Part shown: in pieces, positions 7,237 through 14,653 of the stretch | Layout of the letters: each line of letters opens with the position of its first letter | How positions within the stretch are numbered: position 1 is the stretch's first letter | Assembly (NCBI RefSeq): GCF_002283555.1 | Contig: NZ_MVOI01000011.1 | Span: 1-64,000, forward strand | Length of the DNA: 64,000 nt | Reading direction: 5' to 3' | From: Rubrivirga sp. SAORIC476 | GTDB taxonomy: Bacteria; Bacteroidota; Rhodothermia; Rhodothermales; Rubricoccaceae | Translations under genes and position numbers: made by a program | Notes under the pieces: model-generated | What the model was told of the DNA's origin: nothing | The model's database searches: none | The model's input: the letters and a program-made list of their open reading frames with translations, nothing else

Positions 7237-7359
7237 CCCGCCGCTGTAGGCCGACGAAGGGCTTTCGGGTTCTCGCTTCTCCATGAGTTTGGTGTTTCTG
7301 GTGATCGTTCCAATCGTCGTGCCGTCAGCCCTTCGCGGCTAAGCGGCCTTCTGTTATAC
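7231..7359 (+). repeat. attC site 15
   Basis: R'' is GCATAAC (7231..7237) and R' is GTTATAC (7353..7359). The CTGTAGG arm is matched by CTAAGC. The inner arm ACGAAGGGC pairs with GCCCTTCG. Confidence 0.93.
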
Positions 7360-7387
7360 GGCCACCCCGAACCTGATCGCCCTACCG

Positions 7388-7759
7388 ATGGACCTCTCTG
7401 TCATCTGCCGTGACTGCAAGGAACCGTCTCGGGTTAAGGAGAACGCCCGGGACCGCTTAGTCCTGTCGAAGTCGCTGGGCCGGGAGTTCCAGCACCGGTG
7501 TGAGAAGTGCGGTGGCCGGGCGACGTACCACATTGACGATGTGACCGCATCGGCAGCACGGACGAAGCTCTATGGTCTGGTCGCCGCTGTCGCCGTCGCT
7601 GGCGTGGCGACGGTCGTGCTCTGGAACCTCGGCTGGGTCAGCACGCTCACCTTCATCCTGTTCGGCGGGATCTACTTCGCGATCCAGCAGGGCGCTGAGA
7701 CTAAGGCGAAGGCGTTCAATAGCTACAAGCTCGGCCGGTCCCCTAAGGTGGCCGTATAA
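7388..7759 (+). CDS. Cassette 15: zinc-ribbon membrane protein
   Basis: A 123-residue protein with an N-terminal zinc ribbon: two Cys pairs, ICRDC (about residues 7-10) and RCEKCGG (about 38-41). Two membrane spans follow (about 61-80 and 84-100) and a basic C-terminal tail. It would sit in the inner membrane with the ribbon in the cytoplasm. Start ATG 7388; the TAA stop lies in R'' of attC 16. The domain layout is clear, but I know no assigned function. The zinc ribbon could bind nucleic acid or a partner protein. Confidence 0.8.
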   Translation: MDLSVICRDCKEPSRVKENARDRLVLSKSLGREFQHRCEKCGGRATYHIDDVTASAARTKLYGLVAAVAVAGVATVVLWNLGWVSTLTFILFGGIYFAIQQGAETKAKAFNSYKLGRSPKVAV

Positions 7760-7882
7760 CTCGCCGCTGTAGGCCGACACGGGGCATCAGCGTCTTCGGC
7801 TCGTCCGAGCTTCAGTGCTCCAGTAGCTTCGGCCCACTGTCCTGCCCTCAGCCCCGTGCGGCTAAGCGGCCACCTGTTCTAC
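7754..7882 (+). repeat. attC site 16
   Basis: R'' is GTATAAC (7754..7760) and R' is GTTCTAC (7876..7882). The CTGTAGG arm is matched by CTAAGC. The inner arm ACACGGGGC pairs with GCCCCGTG. The 13 bases ending R'' exactly complement the start of its cassette. Confidence 0.94.
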
Positions 7883-7892
7883 CGCGCTCCCA

Positions 7893-8549
7893 ATGGCACG
7901 AGAAAGAAGTCGCCCTCGATCTCATGAGCAGCCAGACGAGGGCGAAGTAGAGTCGCTGGAATTCGCATTCCAGCACAGTCACGACGGAGTGCCTACGGAT
8001 CAGCGAGACAGCGCTGAGGAGCCAACTCATCCATTCGGAGAGCTGACACCATTCATAGGTCTTGAAAACCATGCCGTGCTAGCGGAAGACAATCCAGTGC
8101 TGACCGAGTTGAAAGACGACTTTGAGGCGATCATTGCCGACTTCAACAAGCTCAATATGTCCATCGTCAACCGCTACATTCCGAACGATCCCGGCAGAAA
8201 GGAAGGCAGGACTTACGAGCATCTCTCCCGAAAGGTAGACGCACTCCAAATGAGAATGCTCGAATGGCGAGCGGCAGCGTTTCGGTACATGAGCGCCCCC
8301 AACATCGTCGTCGCCTCAATTGGCGAGTCTGACCGCGACATGGTGCTACTGCTTGAAAACCGAGCCCTGAACCTGATTACCACCCTGCGAAGCGACCTGT
8401 CGATCTACCAGTCAACGCTCGCTAGCAATCACCAAATCATGGTCTCGACGGCGGTGGCTAATAAGAGCTTTACCGTAGCAATGAGGGCTTACTACATCAC
8501 GGCGGCAGGGCTCGTAGCTGCTGTGATTGGAATCCTGATGGCTCTTTAA
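7893..8549 (+). CDS. Cassette 16: hypothetical tail-anchored membrane protein
   Basis: A 218-residue protein: an acidic, His-containing N-terminal region to about 65, a long helical region rich in Leu, Arg and Glu (about 75-190, probably coiled coil), and one C-terminal membrane span (about 197-217) ending at the stop. This layout suggests a tail-anchored inner-membrane protein facing the cytoplasm. Codon use is less GC-biased than in neighbouring cassettes, hinting at recent import. The stop TAA at 8547..8549 lies 24 bases before R'' of attC 17. No family is recognised. Confidence 0.75.
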   Translation: MARERSRPRSHEQPDEGEVESLEFAFQHSHDGVPTDQRDSAEEPTHPFGELTPFIGLENHAVLAEDNPVLTELKDDFEAIIADFNKLNMSIVNRYIPNDPGRKEGRTYEHLSRKVDALQMRMLEWRAAAFRYMSAPNIVVASIGESDRDMVLLLENRALNLITTLRSDLSIYQSTLASNHQIMVSTAVANKSFTVAMRAYYITAAGLVAAVIGILMAL

Positions 8550-8573
8550 GAACCCAGCTCCGGCCACCGCGCG

Positions 8574-8701
8574 GTAGAACCCACCGCTGCAGGCCGACCC
8601 CAAGCGCCAGCGCTTTCAGTTCCGCCAGCCGTCGGGGTATCCTGCGCTTCGCCCCACCCGCCAGCCCTCAGCTTGGGGCGGCTGAGCGGTCAATGTTACA
8701 C
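8574..8701 (+). repeat. attC site 17
   Basis: R'' is GTAGAAC (8574..8580) and R' is GTTACAC (8695..8701). The inner arm ACCCCAAGC pairs with GCTTGGGG. One C before GTT is missing compared with sister sites (CAATGTT for CAACTGTT), which creates an ATG across the crossover point. Confidence 0.92.
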
Positions 8702-9247
8702 CGCCTCGCATCGTCCCGTTTGCCGAACGTCGAGCCAGAGTCGATTCTAGAGGCCGTCGTCCTTCGAGGCGGCGCCCCGACCCTTGAGCAACTGGCGGGA
8801 CCTGAACCTGGCCGCGCGCTTCTCGACCCAACCACGCTCGGCAGCAGGCTCACTAGCCGAAGACTCGAAGCGTGTGGCTACGAACTGATGTTCTGGGACC
8901 TCAGGCTGGACGGTGATTCGGTCTCATCGGTAGACGTTCAATTCCGCCGCCCCTCTGGCTTCTCGGCGCTGCTCTGGAGCCCAAACCGAAAGCTCCTGGC
9001 GCGATTGAGGAAATGGGCTGACGGGAACCTCGGACGGCTCTCGTGCCACCGGGTCTCCGGCGGTGACGGTGTACAGTACCACTACGGGGCGTCTCGCAAC
9101 TTCGCCCCTATGACTGCGCTTGATAGGTGGGACAGCCAGTTCGCTATCGTCGAGGAGCGCCATTCGTCGGGGCAAGTCTCGGAACGGTCAACCTCTACTC
9201 GGAACGACTTTGTGATCGTCCGCTTTCGCAGACCCCCGGCGGTGTAA
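8693..9247 (+). CDS. Cassette 17: hypothetical soluble protein
   Basis: An open frame of 184 residues with no signal or membrane segment. The ATG at 8693..8695 straddles the attC crossover point: its G is the G of GTTACAC. It therefore exists only because of a one-base deletion in the upstream attC. The first start fully inside the cassette is TTG 8720 (175 residues). Helical N-terminal half and a beta-rich C-terminal half ending FVIVRFRRPPAV. The TAA stop lies in the altered R'' GTGTAAT. The family is unknown. Confidence 0.65.
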   Translation: MLHRLASSRLPNVEPESILEAVVLRGGAPTLEQLAGPEPGRALLDPTTLGSRLTSRRLEACGYELMFWDLRLDGDSVSSVDVQFRRPSGFSALLWSPNRKLLARLRKWADGNLGRLSCHRVSGGDGVQYHYGASRNFAPMTALDRWDSQFAIVEERHSSGQVSERSTSTRNDFVIVRFRRPPAV

Positions 9248-9366
9248 TCCGCGCTTGCAGGCCGACCGCACGCTCCGGCGTCGTTGCCTCGTCTAAGCGT
9301 CAGCGTATCCTTCGCCTCGTCTCACCGCCCCGCCGCGTGCGGCGGCTGAATCGCAAATCGTTAGCT
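9242..9366 (+). repeat. attC site 18
   Basis: R'' is GTGTAAT (9242..9248), the only complete site lacking the final C of AAC. R' is GTTAGCT (9360..9366). The GCGCTTGCAGG arm faces CTGAATCGC. The inner arm ACCGCACGC pairs with GCGTGCGG. Confidence 0.9.
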
Positions 9367-9370
9367 GCCT

Positions 9371-9808
9371 ATGCAAGGCCTCGCTCGTCTCGCGCTCACT
9401 TCTCTCCTCGTGGCCTTGGCGGCCGGGTGCGACTCCCAGCCTAGCCCAGACGTGGTGTATTCGCTCGACGAGGTCGCCATGAGACCGACCCCTCTCATCG
9501 GATGGTCGACCGCCGCCCTCCTCTACGACTACCCCGAGTTCGCCAGTCGTGCAGGGATCGACGGCGCGGTACGGGTATCCGTCGTGGTCGGGCCGGACGG
9601 CACGAGCCAAGACCCGAGGATCGAGTCGAGCCCCAACGAGCTCCTCAGCGAACACGCCCTCGCGACGGTACGGGCGTTGGTGTGGGAGCCCGGCGAAGTG
9701 AACGGAGCGGCCGTGCGGGTCCGTGGTGACGTCTGCGTACGGTACGAGTTGGAGGGCACGGGGGTCGAGGCCGTGGGGAGCACCGTGTTCGGGTGGTGCG
9801 GCAGCTAA
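9371..9808 (+). CDS. Cassette 18: lipoprotein with TonB C-terminal-like domain
   Basis: A 145-residue predicted lipoprotein with signal peptide and lipobox LAAGC (Cys about residue 20). The mature part follows the TonB_C pattern: a YPEFASRAGIDGAVRVSVVV strand pair with a glycine turn, then VGPDGTSQDPRIESS, a helix with HALATVRALVWEPGEVNG and a final beta strand. Such free-standing domains resemble the C-terminal part of energy-transducing TonB but lack the membrane anchor and Pro-rich arm. Start ATG 9371, right after R'. The TAA stop lies in R'' of attC 19. Confidence 0.75.
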   Translation: MQGLARLALTSLLVALAAGCDSQPSPDVVYSLDEVAMRPTPLIGWSTAALLYDYPEFASRAGIDGAVRVSVVVGPDGTSQDPRIESSPNELLSEHALATVRALVWEPGEVNGAAVRVRGDVCVRYELEGTGVEAVGSTVFGWCGS

Positions 9809-9930
9809 CCAGCCGCTGTAGGCCGACCGGGGGCGCCAGCGTTCTTGGCTCGGCCAAGCAGCGGCGTCTACTTTCGCTCGTCTACCCGCCGCGCCGCCAG
9901 CCCCGGCGGCTAAGCGGCCATCCGTTCTGC
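9803..9930 (+). repeat. attC site 19
   Basis: R'' is AGCTAAC (9803..9809) and R' is GTTCTGC (9924..9930). The CTGTAGG arm is matched by CTAAGC. The ten bases ending R'' exactly complement the start of the cassette (GTTAGCTGCC). Confidence 0.93.
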
Positions 9931-9952
9931 GGCCTCGAACGCCTCGCCATCT

Positions 9953-10450
9953 GTGACTGTCAGGATCGCCCCCGCACAAGGCTCCATCGTTGAAGTCGGC
10001 AGCGAGGCTGTCCGGTTCACCGATGCGGAAGGGAATTCTGGTGTCGCGAACCTCCGCCCGCTCCGACCAGAGTCGCGGAAGATCGTCGGAGAGCACAACT
10101 TGAAGGAGACGCCGTGTTGGGTACAACTCGACGGCGTCCGCTTCGAGTTCGAGACCCGCAAGTCTGCTTATGAGGAGCTTGTCGATCCGATGCTCCGACT
10201 CGACCGCCACACGCGCAAAGGACGGAGGTTCGCGCGGTCAGAAGGCAAGCTCTTGATCCCGGCGGACAGCCGCTGGAATCACGCCCTGTTGGCCGTCGCG
10301 ATCTGTTTGGTCGTGCTGACGGGGCTGCTGGCGGTGCTGACGGACCAATGGTGGGCGATATGGCTCGCCGTCGCCGCGCTGCTTCGGGCGGCATACGACG
10401 GGGTGGTTCACCTGAAGAAGAAGTGGGACGGCAAGAGCGGGGTTCTCTGA
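9953..10450 (+). CDS. Cassette 19: hypothetical membrane protein
   Basis: A 165-residue protein starting at GTG 9953. The N-terminal 100 or so residues are a soluble, beta-rich domain. Two close membrane spans follow (about residues 107-127 and 130-148), then a basic tail. It would be an inner-membrane protein with the large domain in the cytoplasm by the positive-inside rule. The stop TGA at 10448..10450 lies 16 bases before R'' of attC 20. No family is recognised. Confidence 0.7.
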   Translation: MTVRIAPAQGSIVEVGSEAVRFTDAEGNSGVANLRPLRPESRKIVGEHNLKETPCWVQLDGVRFEFETRKSAYEELVDPMLRLDRHTRKGRRFARSEGKLLIPADSRWNHALLAVAICLVVLTGLLAVLTDQWWAIWLAVAALLRAAYDGVVHLKKKWDGKSGVL

Positions 10451-10466
10451 CTCCTTGCTCAGGGCC

Positions 10467-10595
10467 GCAGAACCCGCGGCTGCAGGCCGACGCGGGGCTC
10501 CAGCGTTCTCAACTCCAGCGGGCATCGGCGTCTACATTGCCTCGTCCCACCCTCACGGCGTCAGCCCCACGCGGCTGAGCCGCAAACTGTTACAC
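10467..10595 (+). repeat. attC site 20
   Basis: R'' is GCAGAAC (10467..10473) and R' is GTTACAC (10589..10595). The GCGGCTGCAG arm is matched by CTGAGCCGC. The inner arm pairs apart from one mismatch. Confidence 0.92.
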
Positions 10596-10631
10596 CGCCA
10601 GCCCGAACCGTTGTCGCTCAGTAACGATCTG

Positions 10632-10820
10632 ATGTACGGGGTCCTCGCAATCGTGGTCGGTCTGGCACCACTCGCATATATCGTCTTTCGATTCCTGAGA
10701 GCAGCGTTCCGGTACGACCCGCAGGACCGTAGGAAAGCGGGAGACCTGGCAGCAGACTTCTACCGCTTGATCATTGGAGGTCTGGTCCTAGCGGCCTGGG
10801 GAGTGACGCAGATTCCGTAG
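10632..10820 (+). CDS. Cassette 20: small two-span membrane protein
   Basis: A 62-residue hydrophobic protein from ATG 10632, or 69 residues from TTG 10611. Membrane spans lie at about residues 2-20 and 43-59, separated by a charged loop containing DPQDRRKAGD. Both ends would be on the same side. The stop TAG at 10818..10820 is 15 bases before the R'' region. Small two-span proteins are common in integron cassettes. The function is unknown. Confidence 0.6.
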   Translation: MYGVLAIVVGLAPLAYIVFRFLRAAFRYDPQDRRKAGDLAADFYRLIIGGLVLAAWGVTQIP

Positions 10821-10841
10821 CCGCACACGCACACGCTGGCG

Positions 10842-10970
10842 GTGTAACTCGCCGCTGCAGGCCGACGATAGGCTCTAGCGTTCTTGGCTTCGGCGGGGCT
10901 CGGCGCTTACGTTGCCCGTCCCGACCGCCAGCGCCTCAGCCTCTCGCGGCTGAGCGTCCAACTGTTATGT
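10842..10970 (+). repeat. attC site 21
   Basis: R'' is GTGTAAC (10842..10848) and R' is GTTATGT (10964..10970). CTGGCGGTGTAAC complements the 13 bases starting its own cassette. It opens the large ParB/Dam cassette. Confidence 0.93.
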
Positions 10971-11060
10971 GGAGCACCGACCGCCTGCGCTTCATGCTAA
11001 TTCGGTTGGCCATATGAGTGTAGCTTTAGCCAGAGCCATTGCCTCTCCCCCCTCCGTCCG

Positions 11061-12407
11061 ATGAGCACTCTACCGTCCCTGAAAATCATCGATGTCCATC
11101 AGTTGCTCTTGGATGTTGAGAATCCCAGGTTACCCGCTCACGCCCCTGACCAGCCTAGCACTATCCAGGCCATGGCGGGAACCCAGGGGAAGAATTTGGT
11201 CGGAATGGCAGAGCACATCTTGGAGCACGGTCCCAGCCCTGCTGACCTGCCAATTGTCATGCCTGCGGCAAACGGCAGCTACATAGTTCTTGATGGCAAC
11301 AGGAGGCTAACAGCCCTAAAGGCTTTGGAGAGTCCGAGCCTGATCGACGGCGCGGTTCCTTCGGCTGTCCTTAAGCAAATCAAGGAACTGTCGAAGCAGT
11401 ACCACAAGAATCCTGTAGACAGCCTCCGTTGTTTCGTGGCCGCTGACCGTGTTGAGGCCGACCCATGGATTCAGAATCGGCACAGGGGGCTGCGCGGAGG
11501 TTCTGGTCTCGACGAATGGGACGGATACGTAGCTGCTCGTTACGACGCCTTGACTGGCGACAAGTCAATAGCGCTCCAGGTAATTGACTTTGTGACTGGT
11601 CAATCCAAGCTCTCCGAAAAGTCCCTTACTCGTATTCGCTCAGGGAAATTCCCTGTAACGACACTAGAGCGCATACTGAAGACGCCGTATGTGCGAAGCA
11701 AGCTAGGTTTTGACATCAAGAAGGGAGATGTTACGACACAGCTGCCGACTAGCGAAGTCGTCAAAGGATTGGCAAGGATAGTGGAGGATGTTGGATCTGG
11801 TGACGTGACCGTCACAGATGTCAAGAAGGTGGATCAAAGGATAAAATATGTAGACAGTTTTGTAAAGGAGGATTTGCCTGATCTCACGAAGTCATCTGGC
11901 AAGCCTAGGCCTGTTGATGAAGAGCCCCCGATAGCAAAGAAGAAACGCAAGCGCCCTCAGCCTAAGCCCCGGACCAGAACGACTCTCATCCCTCCTGGCC
12001 TCAGCACTGGAATCTCTCAGCACCGAATCCAGGCGATAGCCGAGGAGTTACAGTCCCTCAACGCTGACAAGCACCCAAACGCGGCGGCGGTGATGATGCG
12101 AGTCCTCATTGAGTTGAGCCTTGACCACTTCCTAGAGCAAACCGCTGGCTGGTCTGAACAGAAGGTGGACGGCTCCCACCTGGCCCAAAAGCTGACGGCG
12201 GCTGCGAATCACTTGAAGCAGTCCGGCGCCATGTCAGATCAACAGCTTGCGCCAGTGAAAAAGGCCGCTGCAGGTCAGACCCTTCTCGCCGCTTCGATCA
12301 GGACCATGCACGGGTACGTCCACAATCGCTATTTTTCAGCTGTGGCCTCGGAGCTGAAGACGGCATGGGATGACCTCCAAATGTTCATGACCAAAATCTG
12401 GTCTTAG
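11061..12407 (+). CDS. Cassette 21a: ParB/Srx-fold nuclease-like protein
   Basis: A 448-residue protein. The N-terminal third follows the ParB/sulfiredoxin fold: VHQLLLDVENPRLP near the start, then LPIVMPAANGSYIVLDGNRR (about 66-85), the GxxR core that binds nucleotide in this superfamily. The middle (about 280-310) is a Lys/Arg/Pro-rich linker. The C-terminal domain (about 315-448) is helical, with AAAVMMRVLIELSLDHFLEQ and a conserved-looking MHGYVHNRYFSA. I infer a defence role because it shares one cassette with a DNA adenine methylase 33 bases downstream, like a nuclease/methylase pair. Base composition is AT-richer than neighbouring cassettes. Confidence 0.75.
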   Translation: MSTLPSLKIIDVHQLLLDVENPRLPAHAPDQPSTIQAMAGTQGKNLVGMAEHILEHGPSPADLPIVMPAANGSYIVLDGNRRLTALKALESPSLIDGAVPSAVLKQIKELSKQYHKNPVDSLRCFVAADRVEADPWIQNRHRGLRGGSGLDEWDGYVAARYDALTGDKSIALQVIDFVTGQSKLSEKSLTRIRSGKFPVTTLERILKTPYVRSKLGFDIKKGDVTTQLPTSEVVKGLARIVEDVGSGDVTVTDVKKVDQRIKYVDSFVKEDLPDLTKSSGKPRPVDEEPPIAKKKRKRPQPKPRTRTTLIPPGLSTGISQHRIQAIAEELQSLNADKHPNAAAVMMRVLIELSLDHFLEQTAGWSEQKVDGSHLAQKLTAAANHLKQSGAMSDQQLAPVKKAAAGQTLLAASIRTMHGYVHNRYFSAVASELKTAWDDLQMFMTKIWS

Positions 12408-12440
12408 GCCAAATTATCCAGCGATGCGCTCGCTAAAATC

Positions 12441-13334
12441 ATGTCCCATTTTCTTTCTCCGCTCAGATATCCCGGCGGCAAACGTAAACTTTCTAACTTT
12501 GTCAAACTAGTTTACAGACAAAACAACCTCTTGGGAGGTATTTATGCCGAGCCCTATGCAGGCGGCGCAGCGGTTGCGCTATCACTTTTATTTGGAGAAT
12601 ATGCGAGAAATGTATATATAAATGATATTGACAGGTCAATTTATGCTTTCTGGAAATCTGTATTGGACCATACTGATGAGCTGTGTCGACGCATTGACAT
12701 GGCCGAGGTCTCAGTCGAGGAATGGGAGCGACAGCGATCCGTCCAAGATGCCGAAAGCCCATCGCTAGCCGACCTTGGGTTTTCAACATTTTATCTTAAC
12801 AGGACCAATAGATCTGGAATAATCAGGGGCGGCGTTATCGGGGGCAGGGAGCAAGATGGGGACTGGAAGATTGATGCCAGATTTAATAAGGCCGATCTGA
12901 TCAAGCGCATCAAGAAGATAGCTCGGTACAAAAGCCGCATCACACTGTCCAATCTCGATGCGACGATCTTCTTAGAAGGCCTTCGTCCTGTCCTTGATAG
13001 CACATCGCTTGTGTATCTCGATCCTCCCTATTATGTCAAGGGAGGTGATCTCTATGAAAACCATTACCGTCACGAGGACCACGAGCTGATTGCTAGGCTT
13101 ATCATGTCTTTCGAAACACCGTGGCTTGTCACTTACGATGATGTGAAACCGATTTGTGATATGTATCTCGATTCGCCGAGTCTCAATTATGGACTTAGTT
13201 ATTCGGCGCAGGACAGGTACAAGGGCTCGGAGGTGATGTTTTACTCTGACGGGCTATTGCTTCCTGAGGTTGAGGACCCCGCCCGGATTCGTAAACAGGA
13301 TTTCAATGTGCTGCAGAAAGAGATGCAATTCTAG
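12441..13334 (+). CDS. Cassette 21b: DNA adenine methylase (Dam/M.DpnII type, D12 class)
   Basis: A 297-residue N6-adenine methyltransferase of the D12 class (PF02086). RYPGGKRKL near the N-terminus and AEPYAGGAAVALSLL (about 32-46) form the AdoMet-binding motif. LVYLDPPYYVKGGDLYE (about 191-207) holds the catalytic DPPY motif. Length matches the family. The target site cannot be predicted from sequence here. The gene is notably AT-rich for this window and follows the ParB-like gene in one cassette, so the two probably form one transcription unit. It may protect host DNA from its partner or mark it. Confidence 0.9.
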   Translation: MSHFLSPLRYPGGKRKLSNFVKLVYRQNNLLGGIYAEPYAGGAAVALSLLFGEYARNVYINDIDRSIYAFWKSVLDHTDELCRRIDMAEVSVEEWERQRSVQDAESPSLADLGFSTFYLNRTNRSGIIRGGVIGGREQDGDWKIDARFNKADLIKRIKKIARYKSRITLSNLDATIFLEGLRPVLDSTSLVYLDPPYYVKGGDLYENHYRHEDHELIARLIMSFETPWLVTYDDVKPICDMYLDSPSLNYGLSYSAQDRYKGSEVMFYSDGLLLPEVEDPARIRKQDFNVLQKEMQF

Positions 13335-13353
13335 TCGCAATATTGCCAGCTCC

Positions 13354-13482
13354 ACATAACCCGCGGCTGCAGGCCGACCCAGGGCTCCAGCGTCCTCGAC
13401 TCGTCCGGGCGTCGGCACTACCTTTGCCTCGTTCAACCATCGCGGTCGCTGCCCTGAGCGGCTGAGCCGCAAACTGTTATGC
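13354..13482 (+). repeat. attC site 22
   Basis: R'' is ACATAAC (13354..13360) and R' is GTTATGC (13476..13482). GCTCCACATAAC complements GTTATGTGGAGC at 10964, showing that the 2.5-kb two-gene segment is one cassette. Confidence 0.94.
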
Positions 13483-13504
13483 CGCACTCCCACCCCTTCT
13501 CCTC

Positions 13505-13918
13505 ATGCCGGTAACGATCTCGTACGACCTCCGCGAGGTCACCAACAACCAACGCACGTATATCCGTAGCATGTTGGAGCGCTTCAACTGGAAGCGTTTG
13601 GGCGGGAGTGTTTTCCGCTACGACGGCGTCCTGCAAGAGGACGGAACCCTATATGAGGACTGGTTCAACCATGTTGTACCGTCCCTAATGTTCATGCGTT
13701 CGTACGCTCTAGCAAACGATATTCAGATTCGGTTCTTTACTCTAGATGCTGCTGGAAACACCTTCATCGATCTGAGCGATGAGGACCTTCCCTACGGTGA
13801 GTCGCCCACGGATGGACCCAATCTCCCGCTCGTAGAGCCGACGAATGTTCAATCAGCGGTTGGGACTATTCGCGATTTTGTAGATGCAGCTACCAACTCT
13901 GCTAACGGTGCGGCATAA
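13505..13918 (+). CDS. Cassette 22: possible Cas2/VapD-fold protein
   Basis: A 137-residue protein. The N-terminal half reads VTISYDLR, a helix with YIRSMLERFNWKRL, then GGSVFRYDG. This order (strand ending YDL, helix, Gly-x-Ser-Val-Phe strand) resembles the ferredoxin fold of Cas2 and VapD ribonucleases, where the first Asp is a metal or catalytic residue. The C-terminal half is acidic with no match. The resemblance is from pattern only; no search was possible. Start ATG 13505; the TAA stop lies in R'' of attC 23. Confidence 0.65.
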   Translation: MPVTISYDLREVTNNQRTYIRSMLERFNWKRLGGSVFRYDGVLQEDGTLYEDWFNHVVPSLMFMRSYALANDIQIRFFTLDAAGNTFIDLSDEDLPYGESPTDGPNLPLVEPTNVQSAVGTIRDFVDAATNSANGAA

Positions 13919-14041
13919 CCCACCGCTGCAGGCCGACAGCACGCGCGGGCGTTCTTGCCTCGTCCGAACAACGGCGTATCCTGCGGCTCGTCCTACCCGC
14001 CAGTCGTCAGCGTGCTGCGGCTGAGCGGTCAACTGTTAGCA
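13913..14041 (+). repeat. attC site 23
   Basis: R'' is GCATAAC (13913..13919) and R' is GTTAGCA (14035..14041). The inner arm ACAGCACGC pairs with GCGTGCTG. Confidence 0.93.
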
Positions 14042-14063
14042 CGCTGCCTCTCGCACCGAACCT

Positions 14064-14474
14064 CTGGCTCGTTTCGTCCTCACCTTGCTTGCCTTCTGCG
14101 GGCTCTGCGCTTGCGGCGATCCCGACCCGGAGTGCAAGCGGGTCGCCGGGCTGATCCAACAGTGCAACGTCTATGATGACCGCGCGCACGAGGTCTACGT
14201 TGCTGGGACCGTAGACGCACCGCCGTCGCAGGACTACATCCGCCTGCTGGCTCGGGGCGTGACTGGCGGGCCGAACGTGGTCGCCGTCGATACGTGCGGA
14301 GCGAGGAAGCGGGTGTACCTGCTGGAAGGGTTGTTCGACGTCGACACGACGGCGGCGCCGTTCGACGTGGAAGACATGACGGGCAACTTCGCGGGGACCC
14401 GGGAGTCAGTCTTCGCCAAGCGCGACAGCCTATTCGCGGCCCGACCGTCGTGCTTCGTCCGAGACGAGCGGTGA
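14064..14474 (+). CDS. Cassette 23: lipoprotein, probable CTG start
   Basis: Reading from CTG 14064 gives a 136-residue protein with a textbook lipoprotein signal: LARFVLTLLAFCGLCACGDP, lipobox LCAC. An in-frame TAG at 14037 closes the frame upstream and no ATG, GTG or TTG lies between it and TTG 14085. That TTG would cut the signal peptide to under ten hydrophobic residues with no basic N-terminus. CTG initiation is therefore the best reading. The mature part is a small soluble domain with cysteines that could pair, probably periplasmic. The function is unknown. Confidence 0.65.
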   Translation: MARFVLTLLAFCGLCACGDPDPECKRVAGLIQQCNVYDDRAHEVYVAGTVDAPPSQDYIRLLARGVTGGPNVVAVDTCGARKRVYLLEGLFDVDTTAAPFDVEDMTGNFAGTRESVFAKRDSLFAARPSCFVRDER

Positions 14475-14505
14475 GTGCGCTCGCGCTCCGTCCAGCCGGG
14501 CAGCG

Positions 14506-14634
14506 TGCTAACCCGCGCTTGCAGGCCGACCGTGAGGGTCAGCGCTCTCGGCTCGTCCAAACGTCGCCGCATTCAAAGCTTCGTCCCACCGCTGTGCCGT
14601 CACCTCTCGGCGGCTGAATCGCCATCCGTTATGC
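14506..14634 (+). repeat. attC site 24
   Basis: R'' is TGCTAAC (14506..14512) and R' is GTTATGC (14628..14634). GGCAGCGTGCTAAC exactly complements the 14 bases that start its own cassette (14035). The GCGCTTGCAGG arm faces CTGAATCGC. Confidence 0.94.
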
Positions 14635-14653
14635 GCCTACCGAACCGATAGCG

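Noticed and set aside
10985-11035. A Bacteroidota promoter (TTGG ... TAGCTTTAG) in front of the ParB-like gene
   Set aside because: The -7-like box is good, but the spacing to TTG is about 15 bases instead of 22-24, so I did not annotate it.
13505-13918. The Cas2-like protein as part of a CRISPR-Cas locus
   Set aside because: There is no Cas1, other Cas gene or repeat-spacer array nearby, and the gene is a self-contained integron cassette.
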